Assembly (NCBI RefSeq): GCF_038811545.1
Contig: NZ_CP133319.1
Span: 62,001 to 126,000 of the forward strand
Reading direction: 5' to 3'
Source of the DNA: Rhodoligotrophos sp. CJ14
Lineage (GTDB): Bacteria; Pseudomonadota; Alphaproteobacteria; Rhizobiales; Im1
Length of the DNA: 64,000 bases
Position 1 is the first letter of the stretch. Every line of letters begins with the position of its first letter. Both the position numbers and the translations under genes were made by a program. The notes under the pieces were generated by a model. That model worked only from the letters and a program-made list of their open reading frames with translations. It was not told where the DNA came from and searched no databases. Positions 1-8,730 of this stretch are shown here, one piece after another.

Positions 1-2
1 GC

Positions 3-479
3 CGCCTCAGCGAAAGCGACACGCGGGTCTATGTCTTCGTGTCGCCCATCCATGCCCGCCAGCTCGAAGCGACCATCGCCAAGGGCCTCTATCCCGTTTA
101 TGAGACCTGGCTCAGGGCGCTTGCGCGCGTTGCTGATCGCGTGCCTCGGGCTGAGTTTTGGGATTTCAGCGGCTATAATGCGGTCACCACCGAAGAGGTG
201 CCGGATTGGGGCGATCCCCGCCAGGAGATGGTGTGGTACTGGAATTCGGCGCGCTACACCCCCTCGACCGGCGATGTGATGATCGCGCGCATGTGTGGAC
301 TGGGTGACCCGCTCAACAAGCCCGATGGCGAGTTTGGCCGCAGAATAACAGGGGCAACGATCGAGACCATTCTCGCCGGCAATCACGACGCGCGAGCACT
401 GTATGCGCTCGCCCATCACGACGAAGTGGCGGATGTCCAGAAGCTCGTGCAGAAGATGGCACAGCTCTCGGCCCGATAA
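3..479 (+). CDS. C-terminal part of an uncharacterised protein (5' end outside window)
   Basis: The frame is open from the first bases of the window to the stop at 479, so the start lies upstream; the GTG at 39 is probably an internal codon. About 158 residues are visible. The stretch VYVFVSPIHARQ, followed by WDFSGYN and later WYW and ARYTP, resembles the ends of uncharacterised rhizobial envelope proteins of SGNH/AlgX-like type that accompany MBOAT acyltransferases. That resemblance is from memory and untested. No membrane segment is visible in this part. Function is unknown. Confidence 0.6.
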   Translation, partial: RLSESDTRVYVFVSPIHARQLEATIAKGLYPVYETWLRALARVADRVPRAEFWDFSGYNAVTTEEVPDWGDPRQEMVWYWNSARYTPSTGDVMIARMCGLGDPLNKPDGEFGRRITGATIETILAGNHDARALYALAHHDEVADVQKLVQKMAQLSAR

Positions 480-566
480 GCATTTTTCGAGCGAAGTGAT
501 ACCGGTTCGCGTGAAGAACATGCGACCAGCAAGGACTTGAGGCGGGTTTTCGCGATTCGAAGGCGG
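480..566. repeat. Rhizobial-type intergenic palindromic repeat, copy 1
   Basis: This fills the gap between the convergent end of the first gene and the Nudix gene. The core ATTTTTCGAGCGAAGTGATA is followed by CGGTTCGCGTGAAGAA. Both parts align well with the copy at 52243-52344, and a short GGTTTTCGCGATTCG-type tail follows. Such elements are dispersed between genes in many Hyphomicrobiales and may act as folded RNA or DNA structures. Confidence 0.65.
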
Positions 567-1043
567 TCAAACCGAGCCTTCGCTCCCGACGAGCGCGGTC
601 AACCGGTCGAGAAAGGGCCTTTGGCTTGGAAGAATTTTCTCCTGTGCCACGCCTAAAGGAAACCACTCGGCAGCATCGATCTCCGGGAAGCTCTGCATCC
701 GGCCGGTACGTGGCGGCCATTCGATCTCGACCATGCTTTTGCAGTGAAAGCCCCTCACATCGAAATGCTCCTCGCAGGCGAAAGCTTCAACCTGCTTTCC
801 GCCCCGCTGCCGGAGTGATCCGAGCGGCCGCAGAATCGCCGTTGGCGCGAAGCCGAGCTCTTCCGCGAATTCACGTCGTGCCGCTGCTTCGGGATCCTCT
901 CCCGGGTCGATCTCCCCCTTGGGAATGGACCAGGTGCCGAGATCACGCTTGCGCCAGAACGGGCCGCCGGGATGCACGAGGAGCACCGCTAAGTCCTCGC
1001 GCAAGCCTTGATACATCAGAATACCGGCGCTGACCTTGGCCAT
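567..1043 (-). CDS. Nudix hydrolase
   Basis: 158-residue single-domain protein that would hydrolyse a nucleoside diphosphate linked to another moiety. The Nudix box GX5EX7REUXEEXGU is complete at residues 43-65 (GEIDPGE, then REFAEELGF), so the Mg-binding glutamates are present. The small size and short C-terminal tail fit the general Nudix/NTP-pyrophosphohydrolase group; the substrate cannot be told from sequence. It stands alone, with the cupin gene upstream on the same strand and 25 bp between them. Confidence 0.85.
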   Translation of the reverse strand: MAKVSAGILMYQGLREDLAVLLVHPGGPFWRKRDLGTWSIPKGEIDPGEDPEAAARREFAEELGFAPTAILRPLGSLRQRGGKQVEAFACEEHFDVRGFHCKSMVEIEWPPRTGRMQSFPEIDAAEWFPLGVAQEKILPSQRPFLDRLTALVGSEGSV

Positions 1044-1068
1044 GCATCACACGGGAAACCTTGACGCC

Positions 1069-1482
1069 TCATGCCGGCACGCGCCCATCGAGATGGGGCA
1101 GGAGAACGACGCTTTCCTGTTCATTGGGATCGGTCCGGGCGATCACTGCACTCGCCGGCTGGTCGCTCAGATTGGCCGGCAGATGCGGCACGCCCGCGGG
1201 AATGTAGAAGAGGTCGCCCGCTCTTACGATCACATGTTCCTCGAGCGTCTCGCCGAACCAGGTATGGACTTCGCCGCTCAGCACATAGATGGCCGTCTCG
1301 TGATGTTCGTGAAGATGCGCCTTGGCGCGGGCGCCGGGCGGCATGGTCAGCAGATGCATGCAGATGCCCGAGGAGCCCACCGTCTCGGCGGAGATACCCT
1401 GGACATAGCTGAGCCCCTGCTTGCCGTCATAGGCCTGGTCCGGGCGGACGATGCGGCAGGTCTGTTTCGATGCGAGGGCCAT
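1069..1482 (-). CDS. Small cupin-domain protein
   Basis: 137-residue single cupin barrel. Motif 1 gives His56, His58 and Glu62 (KAHLHEHHETAIYVLSGEV), and motif 2 (GDLFYIPAGVPH) gives His100. These four residues form the usual metal site, so this is a metal-binding cupin rather than a degenerate one. Its job could be a small dioxygenase, isomerase or sensor domain; sequence alone does not decide. It is separated from the SDR gene by about 120 bp holding a degenerate repeat, so it may not share that operon. Confidence 0.8.
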   Translation of the reverse strand: MALASKQTCRIVRPDQAYDGKQGLSYVQGISAETVGSSGICMHLLTMPPGARAKAHLHEHHETAIYVLSGEVHTWFGETLEEHVIVRAGDLFYIPAGVPHLPANLSDQPASAVIARTDPNEQESVVLLPHLDGRVPA

Positions 1483-1507
1483 GGTCTGATCATCCCTGTC
1501 CTTTTCC

Positions 1508-1553
1508 AGAGCTTAGACCATTCTCGCGCAAATTGGATACCGCTCCGCAAAAG
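1508..1553. repeat. Degenerate intergenic repeat, possible copy 4
   Basis: The stretch CATTCTCGCGCAAATTGGAT, continuing ACCGCTCCGC, lines up with the first half of the repeat at 480-566 and 52243-52344 (GCATTTTCGAGCGAA, then CGGTTCGCG) with many substitutions. It lies between the cupin and SDR genes. It is weaker than the other copies. Confidence 0.45.
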
Positions 1554-1604
1554 CTCGCATCTGCCGCGCGTGAGAAACGGCAGGCACGCAAGGACGGGGA
1601 CCAA

Positions 1605-2378
1605 TCAGTCCCTGTGGAGCTGCCCGCCATCGACATCGATCACCGTGCCGCTGAGATAGGAGGCGCGGGGCGAGGCAAGCATGACCGCCAGATCGGCGAC
1701 CTCCGACGGCTCGGCCAATCGACCAAATGGCAGCGCGCTGAGATCCTCTTGCCAGCGTTCCGGGTCCCCGTAGCGATCTTCTGCCTTCTTGCGAAGCAGG
1801 GTCTCGATCCGGTCGGTGCGGGTGGGCGAGGGGTTGATGCCGAAGACGCGCACATTCCAGTCAACGCTCTCAGCGCCAACCGCATTGGTGAGCGCGATCA
1901 GCGCGGCATTGCCGGCGGCCCCGCAGACATAATCCCAGCGTGGCGCACGCCCGGCCATGCCGATGATATTGACGATCACCCCGTCGCAATTCTCACGCAT
2001 GGCGCCGAGATAGAGCTGTGTCAGGTGCACATAGCCGAACACCTTGAGCTGCCAGGCCTCGGTCCATCGCTCGAGCGTGATATCGAGGAGATTGCCCCCC
2101 GGTATGGCGCCTGCGTTATTGACCAGCACATCCACATCGGGATGGGTCTTGAACAGGCGCTCGCGATCCTCGGCCTTCGCGAGATCCCCCACGAAAACTG
2201 CCGGCTCCGCGAGCCCGGCGGCCTTGAGGCTTGCGACCGCCTGCATCAGCCGGCCCTCGTCACGGCCGGTGATGATGACCTCCGCACCCTCCCGGAGAAA
2301 GCTCTCCGCACAGGCGAGCCCTATTCCTTTCGACGCGCCTGTGATCAATACGGTGCGGCCGACGAAATCGAGATCCAT
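1605..2378 (-). CDS. Short-chain dehydrogenase/reductase with non-canonical active site
   Basis: 257-residue Rossmann protein. The cofactor loop TGASKGIG is at residues 13-20 and NNAG is near residue 87. The C-terminal half has the usual SDR form ending in SGTVIDVDGGQL. The catalytic tyrosine is present (Tyr150), but the YxxxK lysine is replaced by alanine (YVCGA, 150-154) and no serine sits at the usual place near 138 (VNIIGM). It is therefore an atypical SDR that may have lost or changed catalysis. Start at 2378 is chosen because GGAGGTG lies just upstream; the longer frame to 2456 would overlap the deacetylase end. It is the last gene of the amidase operon. Confidence 0.8.
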   Translation of the reverse strand: MDLDFVGRTVLITGASKGIGLACAESFLREGAEVIITGRDEGRLMQAVASLKAAGLAEPAVFVGDLAKAEDRERLFKTHPDVDVLVNNAGAIPGGNLLDITLERWTEAWQLKVFGYVHLTQLYLGAMRENCDGVIVNIIGMAGRAPRWDYVCGAAGNAALIALTNAVGAESVDWNVRVFGINPSPTRTDRIETLLRKKAEDRYGDPERWQEDLSALPFGRLAEPSEVADLAVMLASPRASYLSGTVIDVDGGQLHRD

Positions 2379-2379
2379 G

Positions 2380-3264
2380 TCACAACACCTCCGGAGGGGG
2401 CACTGCACCCGCATACCAATCCGCGAGCGCGCTACCGGTAAAGAAGCCGACATCACTTGAAGCTGTCAGGAGGTCGAGCATGTGCTCCAGCTCATGAATG
2501 CGATGCGGCACCGAGATGAGATGCGGATGCAGTCCGATCGCCAGCACGATCGCGCTGTCGCGGCATTCCCGCTCGAACCGCCTGAGGGTGAATTCGAGGC
2601 GGCGCGCCATCTCGCCCGTCGCATGACGCTCGATCGCGTAAACAATCGAGTCATTGATCTCGAGATTATAGGGCATTGCGATCATCGGACCGCTTGATGT
2701 GCGCATCCAGGACGGACGGTCATCGACCACCCAGTCGCAGAGATAATCAACACCGAGCCGCTTCAGGATGTCGGGCGTGTCGACGCTCTCGCGCAGGCCC
2801 GGTGAGAGCCACCCTCGGGTCGGCCGGCCGGTGAAATCCGCGATCTTGTTGAGGCAGGCGCGGATGAGCGCCTCCTCGCCGCCCTCCACATGATTGATGG
2901 CCTTCTGATGCATGCCGTGGCCGATGAACTCCCAGCCCGCATCGCGCATGGCGATTGCCGCCTGGGGATAGGCATCGATCACGCCAGCATTGAAGCTGGT
3001 GGATGCTGGCAGATCGCGCCGGCCGAATGCCTCGATGATTCGTGGCAGGCCCGCTCGCATGCCATAATCCGCCCAGGAGAAATTGGGCACGTCCGGTACT
3101 GTTTCGCGCCCATGCGGCGGGGTGATGATGGTACGCGGCATTGGCTGATCGAATTGCCAATGCTCAACATTGACCACGAGATGGACGAGAATGCGCTTGC
3201 CATGAAGCGGTGGCAGTGGCGCCCGCTCGGATGAAAGCTGGTAGGGAATACGCGGATTGCTCAT
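2380..3264 (-). CDS. Polysaccharide deacetylase-family protein (PuuE/allantoinase-like)
   Basis: 294 residues of the NodB-like metal hydrolase fold, in the branch with PuuE-type cofactor-independent allantoinases that act on C-N bonds. Visible motifs are VNVEHW near residue 31 (the aspartate motif of classical deacetylases is altered, as in PuuE), metal-binding HxxH at 116-119 (GHGMHQ), and GWLSPGLRES around 150. It ends one base before the SDR start and lies 7 bp after the ABC ATPase gene, so it belongs to the same operon. A small amide, ureide or formamide substrate is more likely than a polysaccharide. Confidence 0.8.
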   Translation of the reverse strand: MSNPRIPYQLSSERAPLPPLHGKRILVHLVVNVEHWQFDQPMPRTIITPPHGRETVPDVPNFSWADYGMRAGLPRIIEAFGRRDLPASTSFNAGVIDAYPQAAIAMRDAGWEFIGHGMHQKAINHVEGGEEALIRACLNKIADFTGRPTRGWLSPGLRESVDTPDILKRLGVDYLCDWVVDDRPSWMRTSSGPMIAMPYNLEINDSIVYAIERHATGEMARRLEFTLRRFERECRDSAIVLAIGLHPHLISVPHRIHELEHMLDLLTASSDVGFFTGSALADWYAGAVPPPEVL

Positions 3265-3271
3265 TGCCCCC

Positions 3272-4030
3272 TCAATGGCTCTCGACCTTCATATCGGCCA
3301 TGACATCGGCCTTGTAGGCGATGAAGTCCGGACTGGTCAGGCTGGCGATTGAGCGCGGCCTTGGAAGCTCGATCGGGATCGCCCGCACGATCCGGCCCGG
3401 TCGCGCCGACATCACGCAAATGCGGTCAGACAACAGAATGGCTTCGTCGATGTCATGGGTGACGAACAAGACCGTCGTGCCCAGGCTTTGCCAGACATCG
3501 AGTAGGAGCTGCTGCATGGCGAGCCGCGTCTGTGCATCCAAGGCCCCGAACGGCTCGTCCATCAGCAAAGCCCGTGGGTTCATGACGAGAACGCGCGCGA
3601 TGCCCACGCGCTGGCGCATGCCGCCGGACAGCTGAACCGGCAGCGCATCAGCAAAGGCCTCGAGCCCGACGAGCTTGAGGAGCTCGCGCGCCCGGCCCTC
3701 ATATTCGGCCCGGGGCACTCCTTGGACCCGCGGACCGAAAATGACATTCTCCCAGACGCTCAGCCAGGGAAACAGCGCAGCTTCCTGAAAGACCACCCCG
3801 CGATCGGGACCGGGGCGCGCAACCTGCCGGCCATCGAACAGGAGGCTTCCATCCGTGACGCTTTCAAAGCCTGCCAACAGGTTGAGCAGCGTGGATTTTC
3901 CGCAGCCCGACGGCCCCAGCAATGCCACGAACTCACCATCGCCGATGGTGAGGCTGACATCATCCAGCGCCCGCACCTCCTTCTGGCCGCGATAGATCTT
4001 GGAGACGTTCTGGAAGGTGATCGTGCCCAT
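3272..4030 (-). CDS. ABC transporter ATP-binding protein, NitT/TauT (SsuB-like) type
   Basis: 252-residue nucleotide-binding subunit. Walker A GPSGCGKST is at residues 39-47, with signature LSGGMRQR and Walker B LLMDEPFGALD further on, then the switch histidine in FVTHDIDEA. The GALD form and the pattern fit the nitrate/sulfonate/taurine importer subfamily (SsuB, TauB). It pairs with the permease and binding protein directly upstream. The spacing to the permease is 9 bp if the permease frameshift is corrected. Confidence 0.9.
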   Translation of the reverse strand: MGTITFQNVSKIYRGQKEVRALDDVSLTIGDGEFVALLGPSGCGKSTLLNLLAGFESVTDGSLLFDGRQVARPGPDRGVVFQEAALFPWLSVWENVIFGPRVQGVPRAEYEGRARELLKLVGLEAFADALPVQLSGGMRQRVGIARVLVMNPRALLMDEPFGALDAQTRLAMQQLLLDVWQSLGTTVLFVTHDIDEAILLSDRICVMSARPGRIVRAIPIELPRPRSIASLTSPDFIAYKADVMADMKVESH

Positions 4031-4039
4031 CTTCGCCCC

Positions 4040-4964
4040 CTATGACTGGAAGGATTGCAGGCGCCGCCAGGTGAGAACCCAGCGTTCGATCAGCACGATG
4101 ACCCGGTCGCTGATCAGCCCCGAGGAGGCCGATCGAGGCCATGTCGGCGATCACCACATCCATGCGGCCCACGTAATAGGCATCCCAAAGCACATAGCCG
4201 AGCCCGGATTTCACGGCGACCATCTCTGCGACGATCACCGCCGTCCAGGCGATGCCGAGGCCGATGCGCAGTCCAGTGAAGATCGAGGGCAGGGATGCCG
4301 GCAGCACGACCCGGCGCAGAACCGTAAGCCGGCCGGCGCCCATCATCAGCGCGGCACGGATCAGGTTGCGCTCCACATCACGTGCACCTTGCGCGGTATT
4401 GACGACGACCGGATAGAACGCGCCGAGCGAGATCAGGAAAATGGCACCCGCATCGTGAATGCCGAAGACCGCGATCGAAAAAGGCAGCCAGGCCGTGATC
4501 GGAATGGGGCGCAGGAGCTGGATGGTCGGGTCGAACATGCGCGCCGCGATCCGGTTCCAGCCGATGGCGATCCCGACGGGCACGCCTACCAGAATGGCAC
4601 CGAGAAAGCCTTTGGCGACCCGCTCGGCCGAGAATGTGAGATTGGACAGCCAGGTTCCGCTATAGGGGTTGAGCCCCAGCCCGCTCTCACCGAACGCCCA
4701 TACGATCCAGGCCTGCCAGACCCGGTCCGGTGTCGGCAGCACGCCGCCGAACAGCGAGCCATCCTTGCCCGCGAGCTGCCAGGTCACGAGGACCGCAACC
4801 GGCAGCAGGATCGCGAGCAGGGCCTGCCATATGCCCCGTCCCGCGATCAGCGGCATGCTGCCCAGCCCCGGCACGGAAGCGCGCGCATTGGCCGGTTCCG
4901 CATCCATGCGTTCAGTCGAACTCGCCACGGTTTCACTATCCCTAGATTGCATGAACCGGCACAC
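4040..4964 (-). CDS. ABC transporter permease, NitT/TauT (SsuC-like) type, with frameshift near the 3' end
   Basis: Inner-membrane subunit of the importer. The N-terminal two thirds read as a normal SsuC/TauC permease with about six hydrophobic segments and the EAA-type coupling loop (AALMMGAGRLTVLRRVVLPAS). After ASIGLLG (codons ending near 4122) the frame turns into basic, non-membrane sequence running on to 3960 over the ATPase gene. Removing one base from the GGGG run (plus-strand cccc, 4118-4121) restores LISDRVIVLIERWVLTWRRL and a stop at 4040. That is the expected family ending, at 307 residues and 9 bp before the ATPase start. The start is GTG 4964 or ATG 4952. Confidence 0.8.
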
Positions 4965-4982
4965 CGAAGCGGCGTTGGGACG

Positions 4983-5978
4983 CTATTTCCCCAGCGCCTT
5001 GGTCACGAAGGACCCATCCCAATAGGCATCGATCTCGCCCGACACATCCTTCTGGATGACCCCGAGATCAGCGAAAGCCTTGGCCTGCCGCTTGATCTGG
5101 TCAGGTGAGATCACCTCGCCCAGCTTGATGACCTTCGAGGCCTGAGCGGCAACCTCCGGCGACATGCCCGACAGCTTCGCATAGGCTTGCGCGAATTCCT
5201 CCGGCGACTTCGAAAGGCGCTCCTGCACCTTCAGATAGGTCCAGACGAAACGCTCTATCGCATCGCGCTTGGTCTCGACCGCCTGCTTGGTGGCCATCAG
5301 CATGCCAAGCTCGGCACCAACTGCTTTGGATGAACCATATTCGAGATTTTTGGCGAAGAAGCCATAGCCCTCCATCACCGGGATGGACTCGAACGGCTCC
5401 CAGGTGACCAGCGCATCAACCTCGCCCTTCTTGAGCGCCTGGTCGAAGTTGGCGCCACCCCCCTGGATATTCACCGCCTGGAAGCTGTTATACGGGATTC
5501 CCTTCTCGACAAGGGTTGCCGCGAATTGGAACCAGACCGCCGAACCGGGTGCGATGGCAACCTTCTTACCTTTGAGATCATCCCAGCTGTCGAGCTTCAC
5601 ACCGTTGCGGCCGATCACATATTTCGGCGATGAGCCAACCCCCATCAGGCCGACCACATTGGTCGAGCCCTGGGCGAGGGAAATCGCAAGGTCGGCCGGG
5701 CCGACCGATGCGAGGTCGAGCGAGCCTGCCAGCAGCGCCGTCCGCGCATCGGCATAGCGGACGAATTCGACCAGCTTCACATTGACCCCGAGCTTTTTCA
5801 ACTCGTCCTTGATCAGGATCATCGGTGCGAGATGCCCGACCTTCTGATAGCCCACCGTGAGCTCAACCGGGGGCGAAAGCGGCTTGGGCTCGGGACCGAC
5901 CGCCCCAGCGGGCAGGGGCGCGGCCCAAAGCGCGAGCGCCGCGAGCGATAGCTTCAGAACTGTCCTTCTTATCAGCAT
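4983..5978 (-). CDS. ABC transporter substrate-binding protein, NitT/TauT (SsuA-like) type
   Basis: 331-residue periplasmic binding protein. A basic start and hydrophobic core (residues 1-26) form a Sec signal peptide. The mature part has the NMT1/SsuA-like features VGYQKVGHLAPM, LLAGSLDLASVGPAD and VTWEPFESI, typical of binding proteins for small sulfonates, nitrate, pyrimidines or aromatic acids. The start at 5978 has AAGGAGGAGGG upstream, better than the longer frame at 6041. It is followed by the permease and ATPase genes, completing the importer. The substrate is unknown. Confidence 0.88.
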   Translation of the reverse strand: MLIRRTVLKLSLAALALWAAPLPAGAVGPEPKPLSPPVELTVGYQKVGHLAPMILIKDELKKLGVNVKLVEFVRYADARTALLAGSLDLASVGPADLAISLAQGSTNVVGLMGVGSSPKYVIGRNGVKLDSWDDLKGKKVAIAPGSAVWFQFAATLVEKGIPYNSFQAVNIQGGGANFDQALKKGEVDALVTWEPFESIPVMEGYGFFAKNLEYGSSKAVGAELGMLMATKQAVETKRDAIERFVWTYLKVQERLSKSPEEFAQAYAKLSGMSPEVAAQASKVIKLGEVISPDQIKRQAKAFADLGVIQKDVSGEIDAYWDGSFVTKALGK

Positions 5979-6048
5979 GTTACCCTCCTCCTTATCAGCA
6001 GCATGTCGGTGCAGCTCACCTCTTCTTGTCTCGACCGGCATTGCCGGG

Positions 6049-7239
6049 CTAGATCACCCGTTCCCGGCGCAGCATCGCGATCTTTGCGTCATCGAGCCCG
6101 ATCTCTCTCAGGATGTCCTCGTTATCGGCGCCCGGTTCGGGCAGCAGGTGATCAATGGCCGCCGGGGTTCGCGAAAGCTCAACCGGCTGTCCGACGAGCC
6201 TGACACGTCCGCCCTCTTCGTCGGAGACGGGCACGGCCATGCCGAGATGTTCAACCTGCGGATCGGCGAACACCTCGTCCATTTTGTAGATCGGGCCGGC
6301 CGGCACCCCCGCCTGCTCGAGCGCATCAAGCCATTCCGCCGAGCTGCGGGTGGCGAAGATCTCGGCGAGCCGCGCATTGAGCGCTGGCCGGTTCTTGAGC
6401 CTGAGCTCCTGGGTGGCGTAATCCGGATGATCCTGCATCTCGGCATGCCCAATCGCCGTACAGAAGGCCTTCCATTGGCCTTGCCCGCCGACCGCGATAT
6501 TGATGAAGCCGTCCGCCGTGCGCACCACACCCATCGGCGTCGAATAGGGATGATCATTCCCCGCCTGTTGGGGCACAATGCCATCCACCAGATAGCGCGC
6601 CGCCTGGAAATCCATCATGGCGATCTGCGCCTGCAGGAGCGAGGAGCGCACCCATTGCCCTTCGCCCGAGCGTGCCCGCTCCTGAAGGGCAACCAGAATG
6701 CCGATCGCGGCAAAAAGCCCGGCCGAGCTGTCGGCAACGGCGATGCCTGCCCGCACCGGTCCTTGTCCGGGCAGCCCCGTGACCCACATCAGGCCACCCA
6801 TCCCTTGCGCGATTTGGTCGAACCCGGCTCGGGTCCGATACGGGCCCGTTTCACCAAAACCTGAAATGGATGCAAGAATGATCCGGGGGTTGATCGCCTT
6901 GAGATCATCATAGGCAATGCCCAGCCGGTGCTTCACGTCGGGCCGGTAATTCTCCACCACCACATCGGCGGTGGCGACCAGCTGCTTGAAGATCGCAAGC
7001 CCCTCCGGCGTCTTCAGATTGAGTGTGAGCGAGCGCTTGTTGCGATGCAGGTTGAGCATGTCGGAGCCGTTGCGCGCCCCGCTCATGCCCTCGTTCGGGT
7101 CAACACCGGGAGGGGCCTCGATCTTGATCACGTCAGCACCGAAATCTGCGAAGATCCGGCAGCAGGTCGGCCCCGCTCGCACGCGGGTGAGATCAAGGAT
7201 GCGCAGATTACTGAGGGCGGAAGCTTTGGAACGTGTCAC
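6049..7239 (-). CDS. Class III CoA transferase (CaiB/BaiF family)
   Basis: 396 residues; would move CoA between carboxylic acids in the cytoplasm. The family N-terminus (LRILDLTRVRAGPTCCRIFADFGADVIKIE) is split here into LDLTRVRAGP and FGADVIKIE. The middle IILASISGFGETGPY and the end ILREIGLDDAKI are those of formyl-CoA-transferase-like members. At the position of the reactive acid in formyl-CoA transferase (MQDAV) this protein reads LLQAQ, so the nucleophile is either substituted or shifted. GTG start at 7239 overlaps the amidase stop by 4 bp, showing translational coupling. Confidence 0.85.
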   Translation of the reverse strand: MTRSKASALSNLRILDLTRVRAGPTCCRIFADFGADVIKIEAPPGVDPNEGMSGARNGSDMLNLHRNKRSLTLNLKTPEGLAIFKQLVATADVVVENYRPDVKHRLGIAYDDLKAINPRIILASISGFGETGPYRTRAGFDQIAQGMGGLMWVTGLPGQGPVRAGIAVADSSAGLFAAIGILVALQERARSGEGQWVRSSLLQAQIAMMDFQAARYLVDGIVPQQAGNDHPYSTPMGVVRTADGFINIAVGGQGQWKAFCTAIGHAEMQDHPDYATQELRLKNRPALNARLAEIFATRSSAEWLDALEQAGVPAGPIYKMDEVFADPQVEHLGMAVPVSDEEGGRVRLVGQPVELSRTPAAIDHLLPEPGADNEDILREIGLDDAKIAMLRRERVI

Positions 7240-8612
7240 GCACGTATCCCTTCTTCGATCATGACGTCACGAATGGCGGTGGGCATACGGCCGTGCCAAT
7301 CGGTTTCATTCTGCAGCGCCGCGCCGACCGCCAGCAGCAAAGCCTCGCTTCTGGGATGCCCGATGATCTGCAGATTAACCGGCATCCCGCGTTGGTCGAA
7401 GCCCGCCGGCAGGGCGAGAGCCGGAAGCCCCAGATAATTGACGAAGCGCGTGAAGCGGCTGAGCGCATAAAGCGTCCGCGGATTGAATGCGGGGGAGGCG
7501 GGGTCGACCTCGGCGACGCGTGGGGTCGGGATCGGCATGACGGGTGTGATTGCCAAGCGCGCCGTCCCGAGCAGGTCGCTGAGGAATGCCGTCCGGAGCG
7601 GTTCGCGCTCTGCAAGGGCGGTGGCTAGTGCGTCATCCCCGATGGTAAGCCCCTTGCGCAGCCGCTTGCTGAGCATGGGATCGAGCCGCTCGTCTTCCAG
7701 ATGCTCGCGATGGCTACGTGCGGCTTCGGCCTGCAGCACCAGAAGCGCGCGCTCGTCGGCCTCCTGGGGAAAGCCCGTCCGCTCTTGCAGATCGATGCCA
7801 AGCTCTGCGAGTTTGCTCACAGCGGCACGGCAGATCCGGGCGATTTCGGGATCACTGGCGACAAACGCATCCTCCAGCACCACGGCTGCGATGCCTTCTA
7901 TGATGACCGGTGCGACCGGACCCGATAGCGCGGACCAGATCAAGGACAGATCAGCTGCGCTGCGGGCCATCAACCCAATGGTGTCGAGGCTTGGGGCGAG
8001 CGGCATGGTACCCTCGACCGCGATCGCGCCCCAGCTGGGCTTGAGCGCCGTGATCCCACAGCAATGGGCGGGAATGCGGACGGAGCCGCCCGTGTCCGAC
8101 CCTAGCGCCGCGAAGGCGCAGCCTGCTGCAACCAGGGCTGCCGAGCCGCTGGACGAGCCACCGGGCACATGGTCGAAATTCCAGGGATTGCGGACATGCC
8201 CGCGTGCCACATTGACGCCCGAGGGCTCATAGGCAAGCTCCGTCATCTCCGCCGCACCGATCAGGCAGGCTCCGGCTGCGGAAAGCTGCTGAATGACCAA
8301 GGCCGGCTTGGGGATGAAGGAGAGGGGAATGCGGCATCCCCAGCTCGGTGCCGAGATGCCCGTCGCGATCATGTCCTTGGCCACGTAGGGAAGGCCGCCG
8401 AGCGCGCCGCCGGCCTCGCATGGCGCCTCGACAATGGTCGCAACCGCATTGAGCGAGCGCCCGATCCGCGCCAATCGCTCGCGGCAGCCCTCGGCCGCGC
8501 CGGCACGCTCTTTCGGCGAAAGCGAAATCCAATCCGGAAAGTGTTCCAGCAGAGCCATGGGCAGCAATGGACAGCCTAAAGCGCCGGCAGGGCTGCAGGC
8601 TGCTGCGGCCAT
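7236..8612 (-). CDS. Amidase (amidase-signature family)
   Basis: Hydrolyses a carboxamide to acid and amine or ammonia. The Ser-cisSer-Lys triad is complete. With the start at 8612, Lys79 is in YVAKDM, Ser153 in GGSSSG and Ser177 in DTGGSVRIPA, with the canonical spacing of 74 and 24 residues. About 458 residues is normal for the family. The open frame extends to 8717 but the extra N-terminus looks non-coding; 8612 or the ATG at 8558 is likely, and no strong ribosome site settles it. It is the first structural gene after the LysR regulator, with an inverted repeat at 8706-8730 in front. The acid product could be the substrate of the next gene, a CoA transferase. Confidence 0.88.
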   Translation of the reverse strand: MAAAACSPAGALGCPLLPMALLEHFPDWISLSPKERAGAAEGCRERLARIGRSLNAVATIVEAPCEAGGALGGLPYVAKDMIATGISAPSWGCRIPLSFIPKPALVIQQLSAAGACLIGAAEMTELAYEPSGVNVARGHVRNPWNFDHVPGGSSSGSAALVAAGCAFAALGSDTGGSVRIPAHCCGITALKPSWGAIAVEGTMPLAPSLDTIGLMARSAADLSLIWSALSGPVAPVIIEGIAAVVLEDAFVASDPEIARICRAAVSKLAELGIDLQERTGFPQEADERALLVLQAEAARSHREHLEDERLDPMLSKRLRKGLTIGDDALATALAEREPLRTAFLSDLLGTARLAITPVMPIPTPRVAEVDPASPAFNPRTLYALSRFTRFVNYLGLPALALPAGFDQRGMPVNLQIIGHPRSEALLLAVGAALQNETDWHGRMPTAIRDVMIEEGIRA

Positions 8613-8705
8613 GACCGGCGGGAGCAAACGACAAGGGCAGGGCGCGCCTGCTGTGACCGACGATAGACGGTGGGAGAAACCCCGGGAATGACAATTTCGA
8701 AGATG

Positions 8706-8730
8706 CTGATTTCGCAAATGTCGAAATCAG
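8706..8730. promoter_or_regulatory. Perfect 9-bp inverted repeat with T-N11-A, candidate LysR box
   Basis: CTGATTTCG, 7 bases, then CGAAATCAG. The arms match perfectly and contain the T-N11-A pattern of LysR-type sites. It overlaps the LysR gene stop codon (8727-8729) and lies about 95 bp upstream of the amidase start. The distance suits an activator site for the amidase operon. An attenuator hairpin is the alternative; there is no T tract beside it. Confidence 0.55.

Noticed and set aside
1470-2441. Long plus-strand open frame opposite the SDR gene
   Set aside because: It is the antisense shadow of the SDR gene, which has clear family motifs, and it lacks any recognisable domain.
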